A stretch of 64,000 nucleotides of DNA from CAZOZP01 sp964584325 (GTDB lineage: Bacteria; Bacteroidota; Ignavibacteria; Ignavibacteriales; Melioribacteraceae). Below the pieces are notes generated by a model. The model did no database searches. It was not told where the DNA came from and was given only the letters and a program-made list of their open reading frames with translations. This document shows, piece by piece, positions 7,578-16,908 of the stretch (positions within the stretch are counted from its first letter, which is position 1; the number at the start of each line of letters is the position of its first letter). The stretch spans positions 7,290 through 71,289 of the forward strand of contig CAZOZP010000006.1 of NCBI GenBank assembly GCA_964584325.1. Reading direction: 5' to 3'. Position numbers and translations under genes: made by a program.

Positions 7578-10451
7578 TTATTTTGATCCGGAAGAATCTG
7601 CAAGTGCTTTATACTTTGTTATACCCTCACGAATAGATGTATCTTCAGGATAATCTGCAGCAAGTTTTTCGAGCAAATCAACAATGCTTCTATAATCCTT
7701 AAGGTTCTCATAAGTAACCATGAGAATTCTTGTAGGACTAGAATAATCATATATCGATGTATTCCCTAAGGCTACTCTGCTCCTTGCCATTTCAATTATA
7801 TCCTCTGCAAGCTCTCTATACTGTCTGTCTGCTTTTGCTTCATAGTATAACTGGGAAAGATCAAAAAGCAAACGCAAATCCATTGGCATAATTGAACGGG
7901 GAATTTTTTCCTCCATGCGGTCGAGAGTCTCAACAACTTTAGCTTCATCTTTCTTCGTATATTTATAATGAAGAGCCAGACGGAAAAATGAATTCCTGTA
8001 TGTCATTGATAGACGCTGGTGATTATCGTCAAAAAAGATTGTAGGATCATTTAACCCCCTGAACTTAAAACCAAGACTGTAGTTCTTGCTATAGCCTTCC
8101 GGTTCTTTGAACAAGCAGGTATGCATAATTGATTCATCTATTACCTCGCTTCCTCCTTGCATTTTTAAAGGAGTAACTTTATAAGCCATACCTTCAAGAA
8201 TCAGATATTCACTTAGCCCGATTTTACTGTCTTCTGAACATGTTGTAGCAAAATACACCGGACGTTCCCAATTATTTGATTCCACAATGCTTTTCACAAC
8301 TAAATCCTGAATTCTTACATAACCGGTATTTCCGTATTGTCCGGCAGGCGGCATTTTCCAGCTGATTCTTCCGGTACGAACCGCAACTGAATCATTGCTT
8401 CCAAGTTTTCTAAGTGTATCGGGATTAACTTGTAAAAAGACTTCCCTTGCCTCCCACGGAATTGCCTGAAGACGGTCAATTTCCAGGTCTGATAAATTCA
8501 TTTTGACTACTTTTGATCCGTACGGGGCATTATTCTTTAATTGTTTTATATACCAGTTAGTATTAAGAAGACTCAGATTTGCAACTCGGACGTCGCGCCT
8601 AACCCCTTCAACATCTTGAAGATACCAAAGAGGGAAAGTATCATTATCTCCGTTTGTAAACAGAACAGCATTGGGAGCAACGCTCTGAAGAAGGTTATAT
8701 GCATAGTCCCAGGCAACATAATTCCTTGAACGGTCTTGCTCAAAATGATTAACAGAATACATTCTTACCGGTATGAAAACTATCCCTAATAGAATTACTG
8801 CAAATGCCCAGGGTTTAAGGTAAGATTTATACTGTTCATTTTCCGATACAGTGTTAATTATTCCTCGAATACCGAGAGCAATCCAGATCGAAAATATAAA
8901 AAATGCACCCACATAAAAATAATCTCTTTCCCTTGGCTGAGGTTCCTGCTGATTCTGATAGAATGCCGTAAGATAGCCAAGCAGAATAAACATAACCATA
9001 AATGCGGAAGCCATTTTCCAATCCTTACGGAAATGGAAATATATACCGAAAAGTCCTACAAGAAAAGGGATTGCATATAGTTTTGAAAAATCAACTTCAG
9101 CCTTTTCGATGAAGCTCTCTCGTCCTATATAGTTCCACGCAAAATATCTGTTAAACATTTCGTGCATTTGGTATTTTGCGAAAAATTCAAAATCCGAACT
9201 ATAGTTTTCGTAAACCACCTGCTGATGTCCTTCTGTTGCAAAACGTCTCTTAAATGTCGGGAAATCTCCATACTGCTCTCTATTGAGATATGAGACAAGC
9301 TCAGGAAATGTTTTAGGGCTATTTAGATTTATCGGAGTTTCCTGATTAGATCTTATTATAATTAATGAATAAGATGAAAATCCGACAATAATAAAAAGAA
9401 TGCATTTGGCCACAAGATTTGCTGTTTTGTAATCCTTATTTTTTGTCCAGTAGATTACAAATCCCAATAACCCCAAAATGGCAGCCAGAATAGCAATATC
9501 AGTGTTTAGACTATTGCCGCCGATAGATGAAATAAACTCAGGCAAATATTTTACCACTCCAGGATAAGTACCGAATAAAGCAACAGCTCCGAGAATTAGT
9601 GGCAAATAAATAGAATTTTTGTTGAAAACATATCTTCTGAATCCAACCACATAAACAGCACTTAATAAAAACATTACCATTTTGAATTTTGAATCAAAAG
9701 CTTGATACTCTTCAGGAGAAGGGGCATTACTATCGGTGTTCATCCACCAGATAAATGCAATAAAAGTTAAAAACAAGGAATGTCCGAGAAAAACAAACGA
9801 TGAATTACGAAGCATTTCGTCATCATCTATATACTTCCTGAAAACAATTACCATTACAATTGAAACCGAGGCAAGTACAGCCATTAAATGTACACCCAAT
9901 GATAATCCAATCAGATACGAAATAAGAAGTAAATATTTCTCGTTGTCTTCAGTATCAGCTTTTTCATTCCATACCAACAAAAGCCAAACAACCGCTGCGA
10001 TGAACAAGGTTGCAAAGGCATAAACCTCGCCTTCAGTGGCATTAAACCAGAAAGTACTTGAAAAAGCAAGAGACAAAGCCCCGATGGCCGAGGAAAGATA
10101 AGTAATAATATCATTGAACATTCCTTCATTGTCATCACTTTTCCGGAAATTCCGAATAAGTTTAACTGCAGAAAGATATAGTAACATCACTGAAAGAGCA
10201 CTCGAAATTGCAGATAAAGCATTAACTCTGTATGCAATGTTATCTCCAAAAGGTAACATAGTGAAGAGTTTTCCCATAAGTATAAAGAATGGTGTTCCGG
10301 GAGGGTGCGGTACCTGAAGAAGATAAGATGAAGCAATAAACTCTCCGCAATCCCAGAAGGAAACAGTAACCTGTGCGGTTGATAGAAAAACAAATGCTGA
10401 AATTAAAAACACAATAAATGCAGTAATTCTGTGAATCATTTTAGAAGACAT
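7578..10451 (-). CDS. DUF2723 family multi-spanning membrane protein
   Basis: A 957-residue protein. About 12 hydrophobic segments occupy residues 1-590, with a soluble C-terminal region of about 370 residues. The signature near the N-terminus, VSFWDCGEFIASSYLLQVPHPPGTP, is that of DUF2723 (PF11028), a family common in Bacteroidetes/Chlorobi. It shares the PHPPG-type loop of the GT-C/protein O-mannosyltransferase-like clan. A sugar or lipid-linked transferase role in the envelope is inferred; the reaction is unknown. The frame opens at a TTG (10463), but GAGG six bases before the ATG at 10451 fixes the start as MSSKMIHR. It follows the 79-residue gene by 25 bases and is followed by a GT9 gene. 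Confidence 0.85.
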   Translation of the reverse strand: MSSKMIHRITAFIVFLISAFVFLSTAQVTVSFWDCGEFIASSYLLQVPHPPGTPFFILMGKLFTMLPFGDNIAYRVNALSAISSALSVMLLYLSAVKLIRNFRKSDDNEGMFNDIITYLSSAIGALSLAFSSTFWFNATEGEVYAFATLFIAAVVWLLLVWNEKADTEDNEKYLLLISYLIGLSLGVHLMAVLASVSIVMVIVFRKYIDDDEMLRNSSFVFLGHSLFLTFIAFIWWMNTDSNAPSPEEYQAFDSKFKMVMFLLSAVYVVGFRRYVFNKNSIYLPLILGAVALFGTYPGVVKYLPEFISSIGGNSLNTDIAILAAILGLLGFVIYWTKNKDYKTANLVAKCILFIIVGFSSYSLIIIRSNQETPINLNSPKTFPELVSYLNREQYGDFPTFKRRFATEGHQQVVYENYSSDFEFFAKYQMHEMFNRYFAWNYIGRESFIEKAEVDFSKLYAIPFLVGLFGIYFHFRKDWKMASAFMVMFILLGYLTAFYQNQQEPQPRERDYFYVGAFFIFSIWIALGIRGIINTVSENEQYKSYLKPWAFAVILLGIVFIPVRMYSVNHFEQDRSRNYVAWDYAYNLLQSVAPNAVLFTNGDNDTFPLWYLQDVEGVRRDVRVANLSLLNTNWYIKQLKNNAPYGSKVVKMNLSDLEIDRLQAIPWEAREVFLQVNPDTLRKLGSNDSVAVRTGRISWKMPPAGQYGNTGYVRIQDLVVKSIVESNNWERPVYFATTCSEDSKIGLSEYLILEGMAYKVTPLKMQGGSEVIDESIMHTCLFKEPEGYSKNYSLGFKFRGLNDPTIFFDDNHQRLSMTYRNSFFRLALHYKYTKKDEAKVVETLDRMEEKIPRSIMPMDLRLLFDLSQLYYEAKADRQYRELAEDIIEMARSRVALGNTSIYDYSSPTRILMVTYENLKDYRSIVDLLEKLAADYPEDTSIREGITKYKALADSSGSK

Positions 10452-10476
10452 ACTTAACCTCAAAAGTCATATAAAT

Positions 10477-10716
10477 TTATTCGGAAGGACTTTCATTCTC
10501 ACTCTTTTTGAATAGTCCGTCAAGATTCGTTTTCGCCCTCGAAAGATAATATTTTTCGTACAGAGCCCTAAGTCTCTCCATACTAAGTTTATCAAGATCC
10601 TCGTCATCCCTGTGTCTTTTCAATAGCATAACAAAATCCGTTCTCTCAAGCTTATCGAATTTCTTTTCATACTTGGAAAGAATTTCTATTATTTTCCTTT
10701 GCTCTTTCAATGACAT
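10477..10716 (-). CDS. Small charged helical protein, unknown
   Basis: A 79-residue, highly charged protein (MSLKEQRKIIEILSKYEKKF...RHRDDEDLDKLSMERLRALYEKYY) predicted to be helical, with no membrane segment or signal peptide. I do not recognise a family. AAGG lies eight bases before the ATG. The gene is 25 bases upstream of the DUF2723 gene on the same strand, so the two are probably co-transcribed. On the minus strand upstream, ACTATTTTTAGC resembles the TAnnTTTG promoter box with one mismatch. Confidence 0.65.
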   Translation of the reverse strand: MSLKEQRKIIEILSKYEKKFDKLERTDFVMLLKRHRDDEDLDKLSMERLRALYEKYYLSRAKTNLDGLFKKSENESPSE

Positions 10717-10783
10717 ATTTTCAACCTTTTCTATATTGCCGGGAAAATATTTGCTAAAAATAGTTAAATTTTTTCTAATTTTA

Positions 10784-11437
10784 ATGAAACTATTTAAGAA
10801 AATGATAATATATCCTGATTATAAACCCAAGCTTTCAATCATACTGCCTGCTTTTAATAGGGCAGAACATATTACAGCCGCAATTGATTCGGTAATAACT
10901 CAGAATTATTCTGATTGGGAACTGGTTATTTGTGACGACGGCAGTACTGATGAAACATTCAGCAGAATTAAGAAGTTTGTTCTGGAATTCTCCAACATCA
11001 GATATTTGTTTCACAAAAACAGGAGACTACCGCTTACCCTTAACACCGGGATACTTGCTTCCGCAGGTAACTATATAACATTTTTGGGAAGTGATGACAA
11101 ATACCTGGCTAACCACCTTAAATTCCGCATGGATATCTTTGATGCTGAACCTGAACTGGATTTAATTTATGGCGGAATAGAGATTTCCGGTAATCCTTTT
11201 GTGAAAGATAAGAATGATCTTACAAAGCAAATACATCTTAATAACTGTGTAGTAGGCGGAACATTTTTTATAAAAAAAGAAGCCGCCCTAAAAATTGAAG
11301 GTTTTCGAAATATTTCATACAGCGAAGATTCAGATTTTTTTGAGAGAATTACCTCGTTTGCCAGAATACGAAAAGTTGATTTCCCTACTTATTTTTACAA
11401 CAGGAATGTTTCGGATAGTATAACCAACAATATTTGA
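10784..11437 (+). CDS. Glycosyltransferase family 2
   Basis: A protein of about 218 residues with a GT-A fold. KLSIILPAFNRAEHITAAIDSV is the usual N-terminal strand-helix, ICDDGSTDE the nucleotide-binding motif, FLGSDDKY the DxD-type metal site, and YSEDSDFFERI the ED acceptor-side motif. It probably transfers a sugar to an envelope polysaccharide or lipid in the cytoplasm. It is shorter than many GT2 enzymes but all motifs are present. Start is uncertain: ATG 10784 (MKLFKKMIIYP) or ATG 10802; neither has a strong Shine-Dalgarno sequence. It is divergent from the DUF2723 operon and followed by its own terminator. Confidence 0.85.
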   Translation: MKLFKKMIIYPDYKPKLSIILPAFNRAEHITAAIDSVITQNYSDWELVICDDGSTDETFSRIKKFVLEFSNIRYLFHKNRRLPLTLNTGILASAGNYITFLGSDDKYLANHLKFRMDIFDAEPELDLIYGGIEISGNPFVKDKNDLTKQIHLNNCVVGGTFFIKKEAALKIEGFRNISYSEDSDFFERITSFARIRKVDFPTYFYNRNVSDSITNNI

Positions 11438-11464
11438 TTGACTTTGAGTATTTATAATAAGATA

Positions 11465-11491
11465 TTTAGCACGTGGGCTAAAAATTTTTTT
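11465..11491 (+). terminator. Rho-independent terminator after the GT2 gene
   Basis: TTTAGC and GCTAAA form a six-bp stem around ACGTGG, followed by AATTTTTTT, 28 bases after the GT2 stop codon. The stem is weak, but the U tract supports termination. Confidence 0.6.
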
Positions 11492-11530
11492 AAATAATTT
11501 AATTGAGGGTTATTCTTTTAAGGAGAAGTA

Positions 11531-11728
11531 ATGCTTACAGACGATTACACAACTATGTTCAGATTAGCTAAAGAGTTAAAAGAAGCACAAGATGATATTT
11601 ATAAGTGGATCAGATTGATTAAATCAGGAGCTGAACAGAAAGAGTATATTCCGAATATGATTGACAAGATTAAAAAAATTGACTTGCTTCTTACTCATTA
11701 CGGCCTTGACCAGGTTAAAAGGATGTAA
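11531..11728 (+). CDS. 65-residue helical protein, unknown
   Basis: A small protein (MLTDDYTTMFRLAKELKEAQ...) with two probable helices and no signal peptide. AAGGAG sits seven bases before the ATG, which is strong support that it is translated. I recognise no family. It lies 39 bases before the FKBP lipoprotein gene on the same strand and may be co-transcribed with it. Confidence 0.65.
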   Translation: MLTDDYTTMFRLAKELKEAQDDIYKWIRLIKSGAEQKEYIPNMIDKIKKIDLLLTHYGLDQVKRM

Positions 11729-11767
11729 TTTGCCATTACAGGTTTTTTATTTATTAACGGAGTTATA

Positions 11768-12511
11768 ATGAAATATTTATTGTATTGTTCTGCTGCACTA
11801 ATAATGCTGCTTTCTGCCTGTGAATCGAAAAAAGAGTTTACAAAAGAGGATTTTAAAGTTAAAGTTGACAGTGTAAGCTACGGTCTTGGCACTGAAATTG
11901 GCCAGTCACTAAGAGAATCAGAAGTTGAAATAAATCTTGAATCCTTCATGCAGGGAATGAAAGAAGCGATGGGAAAAGATACAACTACATTGCTTACAAA
12001 AGAAGAAGTTTCCACTGTTCTTAATGCCTGGAGAATTGAAACCAGACAAAAAATGATTGAAAAACAAAATAAACTCGCCTCTGAAAATCTTGAAAAAGGC
12101 AAGTTGTTTATGGATTCAAACAAAAATAAACCCGGAATAATTCAGACAAAATCAGGTCTTCAGTATAGAGTTCAAAAAATAGGAACCGGATTAAAACCAA
12201 CTGCAAAAGATGTTATTAAGATTTCTTATACCGGAAAATCAATAGATGGGAAAGTGTTTGATTCATCTGATAATCATGGCGGTTTTGCATTCCTCATTCT
12301 GGAACAGACGATACCCGGCTGGATTGAAGCTATTCAGATGATGAAAGAGGGAGATAAATGGGAACTCTTTATACCCTCCCAATTGGCATATGGTGAAAGA
12401 GGTCAAGGTCAGCTTATTGAACCAAACCAAACTTTGATTTTTGACGTTGAACTTCTTGAAGTGATAAAAGATCCGGAAACATATTTCAAACAGAATCCTC
12501 CTCAACAATAG
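11768..12511 (+). CDS. FKBP-type peptidyl-prolyl isomerase, lipoprotein
   Basis: A 247-residue lipoprotein with signal peptide and lipobox LLSAC (cysteine near residue 18). Residues about 25-115 form the helical FKBP N-terminal dimerisation domain (KVDSVSYGLGTEIGQSL). Residues about 125-235 are the FKBP catalytic domain, with VIKISYTGKSIDGKVFDSS, IPGWIEAIQMMKEGDKWELFIPSQLAYGERG and TLIFDVELLEV. It resembles FkpA/Mip proteins, which assist folding in the periplasm; membrane anchoring is inferred from the lipobox. A terminator follows ten bases after the stop. Confidence 0.92.
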   Translation: MKYLLYCSAALIMLLSACESKKEFTKEDFKVKVDSVSYGLGTEIGQSLRESEVEINLESFMQGMKEAMGKDTTTLLTKEEVSTVLNAWRIETRQKMIEKQNKLASENLEKGKLFMDSNKNKPGIIQTKSGLQYRVQKIGTGLKPTAKDVIKISYTGKSIDGKVFDSSDNHGGFAFLILEQTIPGWIEAIQMMKEGDKWELFIPSQLAYGERGQGQLIEPNQTLIFDVELLEVIKDPETYFKQNPPQQ

Positions 12512-12520
12512 AATTGTTAT

Positions 12521-12549
12521 AAAAAAGGCTGTCTGAGACAGCCTTTTTT
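12521..12549. terminator. Bidirectional rho-independent terminator
   Basis: AAAAAAGGCTGTC and GACAGCCTTTTTT are perfect 13-base arms around TGA. There are A and T tracts on both sides, so it serves both the FKBP gene and the convergent proC. Confidence 0.9.
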
Positions 12550-12580
12550 ATATTCACTCTTACAATAAATCATCTTTGAA

Positions 12581-13399
12581 TTAATCATTTGAATACAAAG
12601 TTGCTGCTTTTTCAGCTGAAGTAACTATTCCTTTTATAAGTGCTGAACTGAATCCATTGTGTTCCATCTGATTTAATCCGGAAATTGTGCAACCCATAGG
12701 AGTTGTAACTTTATCGACTTCCCGCTCAGGGTGTTTGCCTTCCATCAATAGCATTGCGGCTGCCCCTTTTGCTGTCTGTGCAGCCATAAAAAGCGCATCT
12801 TCGGCATGAAAACCAATTTCAATTCCGCCTTGTGAAGCAGCTCTTACCGCTCTGAGAAAAAATGCTGTACCGCAGGCACATAATGCTGTTGCAGGAACCA
12901 TTAGTTTTTCTTCAATAACAATGGTTTTTCCCAATAGATTGAAAATCTCCACTGCATACTGCTTAGCTTTTTCGTCACTTTTATCGGCACTTATACAAGT
13001 CATTGATTCCTGGATTGATATAGCTGTATTCGGCATTACTCTTACTACCTGCATATCTTTTCCTAAATGTTCTTTCATCTGTTTAATCGAGGCGCCGGAA
13101 ACAACTGACAGTATTATATGCTTTGCAGGATCAAGAATATGCTTTATCTCTTCCATCATGCTATTTAATTGCTGTGGGGTTACTGCCAATATAATAATCT
13201 CAGATTCGAATGCAGCCAGTGCATTGTCGGAAGTTAACCTGAATCCCTTCTCTCCGAAGCTTTTTAACAGCTCGAGTCTCTTTCTGGTCAAAAATATTTT
13301 TGACGGATTGAACAATCCGGATTTATAAAGTCCGGATGCAATTGATGTACCAATATTGCCGGTACCTAATACGGCAATTCCTAATTCGGATAAATTCAC
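12581..13399 (-). CDS. proC: Pyrroline-5-carboxylate reductase
   Basis: A 272-residue enzyme reducing pyrroline-5-carboxylate to proline with NAD(P)H. The Rossmann motif is IAVLGTGNIGTSIASGL, the middle signature VVRVMPNTAISIQESMT, and the C-terminal helical domain has KVTTPMGCTISGLNQMEHNGF, matching the P5CR signature. Translation starts at GTG 13399, six bases after a perfect GGAGG. It lies 18 bases after hemW on the same strand. With rocD (4526-5743) it completes ornithine-to-proline conversion. Confidence 0.93.
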   Translation of the reverse strand: MNLSELGIAVLGTGNIGTSIASGLYKSGLFNPSKIFLTRKRLELLKSFGEKGFRLTSDNALAAFESEIIILAVTPQQLNSMMEEIKHILDPAKHIILSVVSGASIKQMKEHLGKDMQVVRVMPNTAISIQESMTCISADKSDEKAKQYAVEIFNLLGKTIVIEEKLMVPATALCACGTAFFLRAVRAASQGGIEIGFHAEDALFMAAQTAKGAAAMLLMEGKHPEREVDKVTTPMGCTISGLNQMEHNGFSSALIKGIVTSAEKAATLYSND

Positions 13400-13417
13400 T
13401 TATCCCCTCCTTTTTTA

Positions 13418-14542
13418 TTACAACATATTAATAAGAATTTCATCACAAACAGCGTATCCCTTTGCAGTAAGTGAGAAAACTCCGCAGTTCTCATAAACGA
13501 ATTCTTCTTTTTCTGCCTTTTTAAGATACTGAATATAGCTTTGAGGAATTTCTGTTCCAAATTTTTTCTTAAATGCTTCCTTCCCGATACCTGTGCTTCG
13601 TAACGCGAGCATTAAAAATTCCCGCTCCATCTGATCTTCAGTTAATATTTCTTCACCTGCTGTTCCCAAACCACCTCGCTCGACCGAATTTTTATAAAAT
13701 GTTAATCCTCGATAATTCCATTTCCTTTTATTATCATAGAATGAATGAGCACCAGGACCAAAACCAAAATACTCGGAATAATCCCAATAAGCCATATTGT
13801 GCCTGCATTCAAAACCCGGCCGGGCAAAATTTGAGACCTCATACTGCTTGAATCCACGACTTGTTAAAAAGTCGATAGTCTGTTCATAAAGATCTGCATC
13901 ATAATCATCGCGGGCAATTTTTACATCTCCCCTTTCAATCAATCTGAACAACAGCGTACCTCTTTCCACAATAAGAGAGTATGCAGAAATATGCTGTACA
14001 GGTAAATCGATTGCGTAATTAAGATTCTGTTGCCATTTTTCTTTTGTTTGTCCGGGTAAGTTGAATATTAAATCTATATTTATATTATCGACCCCGGCAT
14101 CCGAAAGCATTCTGATGGCCTTGAAAGCTTCCGATGAATTGTGAATTCGTGTCATAAACTGCAAATCGTCATCAAAAAATGATTGCACTCCCACAGAAAC
14201 TCTGTTTATACCGGCTCTTCTATATTCTTTAACTTTTTCAATTGTGATTGTTCCCGGATTCATTTCAATTGTTATTTCTGCATCACTTTCCAGAATGAAT
14301 TTATTTCGGATATAATCAATTGCTTCGAGGAAAAATTTGGGTTCCATCAGCGATGGAGTTCCGCCTCCGAAAAAAATGGAACTAATTTTTATATCCTTTT
14401 GATAACTACTAATGAAATCTTCAATCTCCTTTCTAATGATGTTCGGAAAAGCATTGATATATTTTTTATTTATCACGGAATAGAAATCACAATAAACGCA
14501 TTTATGTCTGCAATAAGGAATATGTAAGTAAACAACAGCCAT
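13418..14542 (-). CDS. hemW: HemW-like radical SAM protein
   Basis: A 374-residue radical SAM protein. HIPYCRHKCVYCDFYS contains the CxxxCxxC iron-sulfur motif followed by F, the pattern of HemW rather than true HemN. SIFFGGGTPSLM and FGFGPGAHSF are also family motifs. HemW proteins are haem chaperones; they are often misnamed oxygen-independent coproporphyrinogen oxidase. The length matches HemW (about 380) and not HemN (about 455). It is cytosolic, upstream of and probably co-transcribed with proC, and divergent from the outer-membrane protein gene at 14647. Confidence 0.9.
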   Translation of the reverse strand: MAVVYLHIPYCRHKCVYCDFYSVINKKYINAFPNIIRKEIEDFISSYQKDIKISSIFFGGGTPSLMEPKFFLEAIDYIRNKFILESDAEITIEMNPGTITIEKVKEYRRAGINRVSVGVQSFFDDDLQFMTRIHNSSEAFKAIRMLSDAGVDNINIDLIFNLPGQTKEKWQQNLNYAIDLPVQHISAYSLIVERGTLLFRLIERGDVKIARDDYDADLYEQTIDFLTSRGFKQYEVSNFARPGFECRHNMAYWDYSEYFGFGPGAHSFYDNKRKWNYRGLTFYKNSVERGGLGTAGEEILTEDQMEREFLMLALRSTGIGKEAFKKKFGTEIPQSYIQYLKKAEKEEFVYENCGVFSLTAKGYAVCDEILINML

Positions 14543-14646
14543 ATTTATCCGATTATATTGAGTGTAGTCACATTAATTATATTTTACTTTACAAACATAC
14601 CAACAAATGTTAATTTAATTATGAAAAACTAAATTTTGAGGGAAAA

Positions 14647-15285
14647 ATGAAAAATACTACTATATCGGTTTTGACCTTATTTGTTTTATTCCTTTTCACT
14701 TCTGAGGTTTTAGCTCAAAATTATGCCGTTTCTCTAAAGGCGGGTTCTCGAGGAGTCTCAATTGAAGGAATCAGATCGTTTGACGGAGAATTAAATGCAA
14801 GAATTGGTTTTGCCGTTCTTCCCCTTAGTTATAACGGTGATGATGAAGACTATAAATATGAGGCTGATTTAAACCTCCTCTCAATTTCTGCAATTGCAGA
14901 TTGGTTCCCATTCGGCAGCGGATTTTATTTATCTGCCGGTGCAGTCATTAATCTAAATAAAGCCGAAATGACAATAACTCCGGTTAAGACTTATAAAATC
15001 GGAAGGCTTGAATATACTCCGGAAAAACTTGGAAATGTGAATGCCAAGATTGAATTTCCGACAATCGCACCATATTTCGGTATCGGCTTTGGAAGTAACC
15101 TTACTACCTCAGGTCTTTCATTTACTGCCGATATTGGAACTTTCTATCACGGCAAACCAGAAGGAACAATTACCGGACAAGGAATGCTGGCACCTATGTC
15201 CGAACAAACAGATCAGTTTAACAGTAACTTGGACTGGTTTACTTTCTTCCCTGTAGTTAACTTAGGACTTACATATACATTTTAA
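14647..15285 (+). CDS. Predicted outer-membrane beta-barrel protein
   Basis: A 212-residue protein with a Sec signal peptide ending SEVLAQ. The mature part alternates hydrophobic and polar residues in strand-like runs (NYAVSLKAGSRGVSIEGIR, LNARIGFAVLPLSY, FYLSAGAVINL, APYFGIGFGS) and ends in an aromatic residue (LGLTYTF), the usual barrel C-terminus. An outer-membrane location is inferred. No specific family is recognised. GAGGG lies six bases before the ATG, and the following lipoprotein gene begins 11 bases after its stop, so the two are co-transcribed. Confidence 0.75.
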   Translation: MKNTTISVLTLFVLFLFTSEVLAQNYAVSLKAGSRGVSIEGIRSFDGELNARIGFAVLPLSYNGDDEDYKYEADLNLLSISAIADWFPFGSGFYLSAGAVINLNKAEMTITPVKTYKIGRLEYTPEKLGNVNAKIEFPTIAPYFGIGFGSNLTTSGLSFTADIGTFYHGKPEGTITGQGMLAPMSEQTDQFNSNLDWFTFFPVVNLGLTYTF

Positions 15286-15296
15286 GGAGAAAAAAA

Positions 15297-16841
15297 ATGC
15301 TTAAACAAAAATATCTTTTACTATCATTGGTTATGGTTCTACTTCCGTTAATTCTATTTATCGGATGTAAACCCAAAAACCCAACCGAGAACCTTGACAT
15401 TATTGCAGATCAAGGCATACCTCCGGTTTCGGCAACGATATCCCTCGATTTCAAGGATGCAGCATCACAATTGCAAATTTCGAATACTAACGTTACTATC
15501 AAAATTAATGGAACAACACCTGTTGATATCTCCGATGGTAGCCCGATGACCGGACAATTAAAATCTTTCAAAGGAATGTTTGTCTTTTCTCTTCTCGAGA
15601 ATATTAGCTTCCCTATTGAATTTGTAGTTGTTGCTGAAGCTCCCGGATATATTGCCACAAGTCTTCCTATTACAATTTCAAAGAAAGCAGCTTATTCCTT
15701 TACTATTAATATGGTTAACCTTTCAAATCTTCCTGAGGGTGTTGCTTCCAACAGTGCTAATGGTTCTGCAAATTCATCAGGAATTCTTCAATCTGATTTA
15801 ACAGTTGAAGTAACTGAACCTAATACAAGTGCAAATGCTTCGCTTGCGCTTAATTCAGGAACAAAAATTACTGACGCTAATGGAAATCCTCTTCAGGGCA
15901 GCCTGAAAGCTGAAGTTGTTTACTTCAATAACCAGAACCAGGAAGCTCTTAGAAGTTTCCCTGGCGGATTCATGACAAATGTTGCTGATTCCGGGAAAGG
16001 ACTCTTCTATACCGGCGGATTTGCATCCTTTGATATTACTGACGGCAGCGGTCGTCGTGCAAAGAACTTCGACCAACCAGCTAAAGTAGTTATTCAGGCA
16101 CCTAAAAATACTAAATTGCCGAATACAAGCACTTCGCTGATAAGCGGCCGAAAAATTCCTGTATTCTCATATAATCCGGAATCCGGCCAATGGAGAGAAG
16201 AAGCACAAGCCACTTTAGTTGAAGATGGTAACGGTAACTTTAACGCTGAATTCGAAGCTGACCACTTATCATGGTGGAATCTTGACTGGTTCTATGGTGA
16301 TTATTGCTATGAAGGAATTAAAATAAATGTTAAAGGTAATTTCTCCAATCTTACTCTTCAAGCTAAGAGAGTATCAGACGGTTCTTATTTCTGGTACAGC
16401 GGATATGTAACTGCTTCTGATCCTACAGTAACTATTCTTAATGCCCCAAGAAATGTTCCTGTTGTAATTGAAGCTGTGAGCTGCGGTTCTGTAGTTGGAA
16501 CAGTTACTGTTAATGACCTTTGCGCTGCAGAAGTTGATCTTACAGTAAATGACCCTACTGCACCTGAAAATATTTATGTTAAAATTTCCGGATACTGCCC
16601 GGATGAAGAAAACCTAAAAATCAGACCGACTATTCCAATCTGGATTTTCGACAATTGTGCCGGTGGTTGGAGATACGCAGGTTATATGATAAACGGCGAA
16701 ATTTCTGTTTCAGGTATTGTACTTGGGAATACATACACAATTGGAGTTTGGTATAATAACCAGTGGGCTCAAACTGATGTAACAATTACACAAACTGCAT
16801 ACATCTATGATATTGAAATACCGGCTTCCTATTGCGATTAG
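15297..16841 (+). CDS. Large lipoprotein with beta-sandwich domains, unknown
   Basis: A 514-residue lipoprotein (signal peptide, lipobox FIGC at about residue 24). The rest is strand-rich: an Ig/carboxypeptidase-regulatory-like segment near 40-150; a middle region around 175-345 that mixes FDITDGSGRRAKNF with PVFSYNPESGQWRE and ends in an aromatic HLSWWNLDWFYGDYCYEG motif; then one or two further sandwich domains with spaced cysteines. Surface or periplasmic placement is inferred. I do not recognise a named family. AAGGAG precedes the ATG, and the gene is paired with the barrel protein upstream, suggesting a two-component outer-membrane complex. Confidence 0.75.
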   Translation: MLKQKYLLLSLVMVLLPLILFIGCKPKNPTENLDIIADQGIPPVSATISLDFKDAASQLQISNTNVTIKINGTTPVDISDGSPMTGQLKSFKGMFVFSLLENISFPIEFVVVAEAPGYIATSLPITISKKAAYSFTINMVNLSNLPEGVASNSANGSANSSGILQSDLTVEVTEPNTSANASLALNSGTKITDANGNPLQGSLKAEVVYFNNQNQEALRSFPGGFMTNVADSGKGLFYTGGFASFDITDGSGRRAKNFDQPAKVVIQAPKNTKLPNTSTSLISGRKIPVFSYNPESGQWREEAQATLVEDGNGNFNAEFEADHLSWWNLDWFYGDYCYEGIKINVKGNFSNLTLQAKRVSDGSYFWYSGYVTASDPTVTILNAPRNVPVVIEAVSCGSVVGTVTVNDLCAAEVDLTVNDPTAPENIYVKISGYCPDEENLKIRPTIPIWIFDNCAGGWRYAGYMINGEISVSGIVLGNTYTIGVWYNNQWAQTDVTITQTAYIYDIEIPASYCD

Positions 16842-16856
16842 TATAGAATAAATATT

Positions 16857-16890
16857 AAAAAAAAATCCCGCCTTGTGCGGGATTTTTTTT
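16857..16890. terminator. Bidirectional rho-independent terminator
   Basis: AAAAAAAAATCCCGC and GCGGGATTTTTTTT around CTTGT form a strong stem with A and T tracts on both sides. It separates the lipoprotein gene from the convergent PAS kinase gene. Confidence 0.9.
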
Positions 16891-16908
16891 CAAAACTCTT
16901 AGTTAAAA

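Noticed and set aside
13418..14542. Annotation as oxygen-independent coproporphyrinogen III oxidase (HemN).
   Set aside because: The length of 374 residues and the CxxxCxxC-then-F pattern fit HemW; HemN is longer and has a further cysteine right after the motif.
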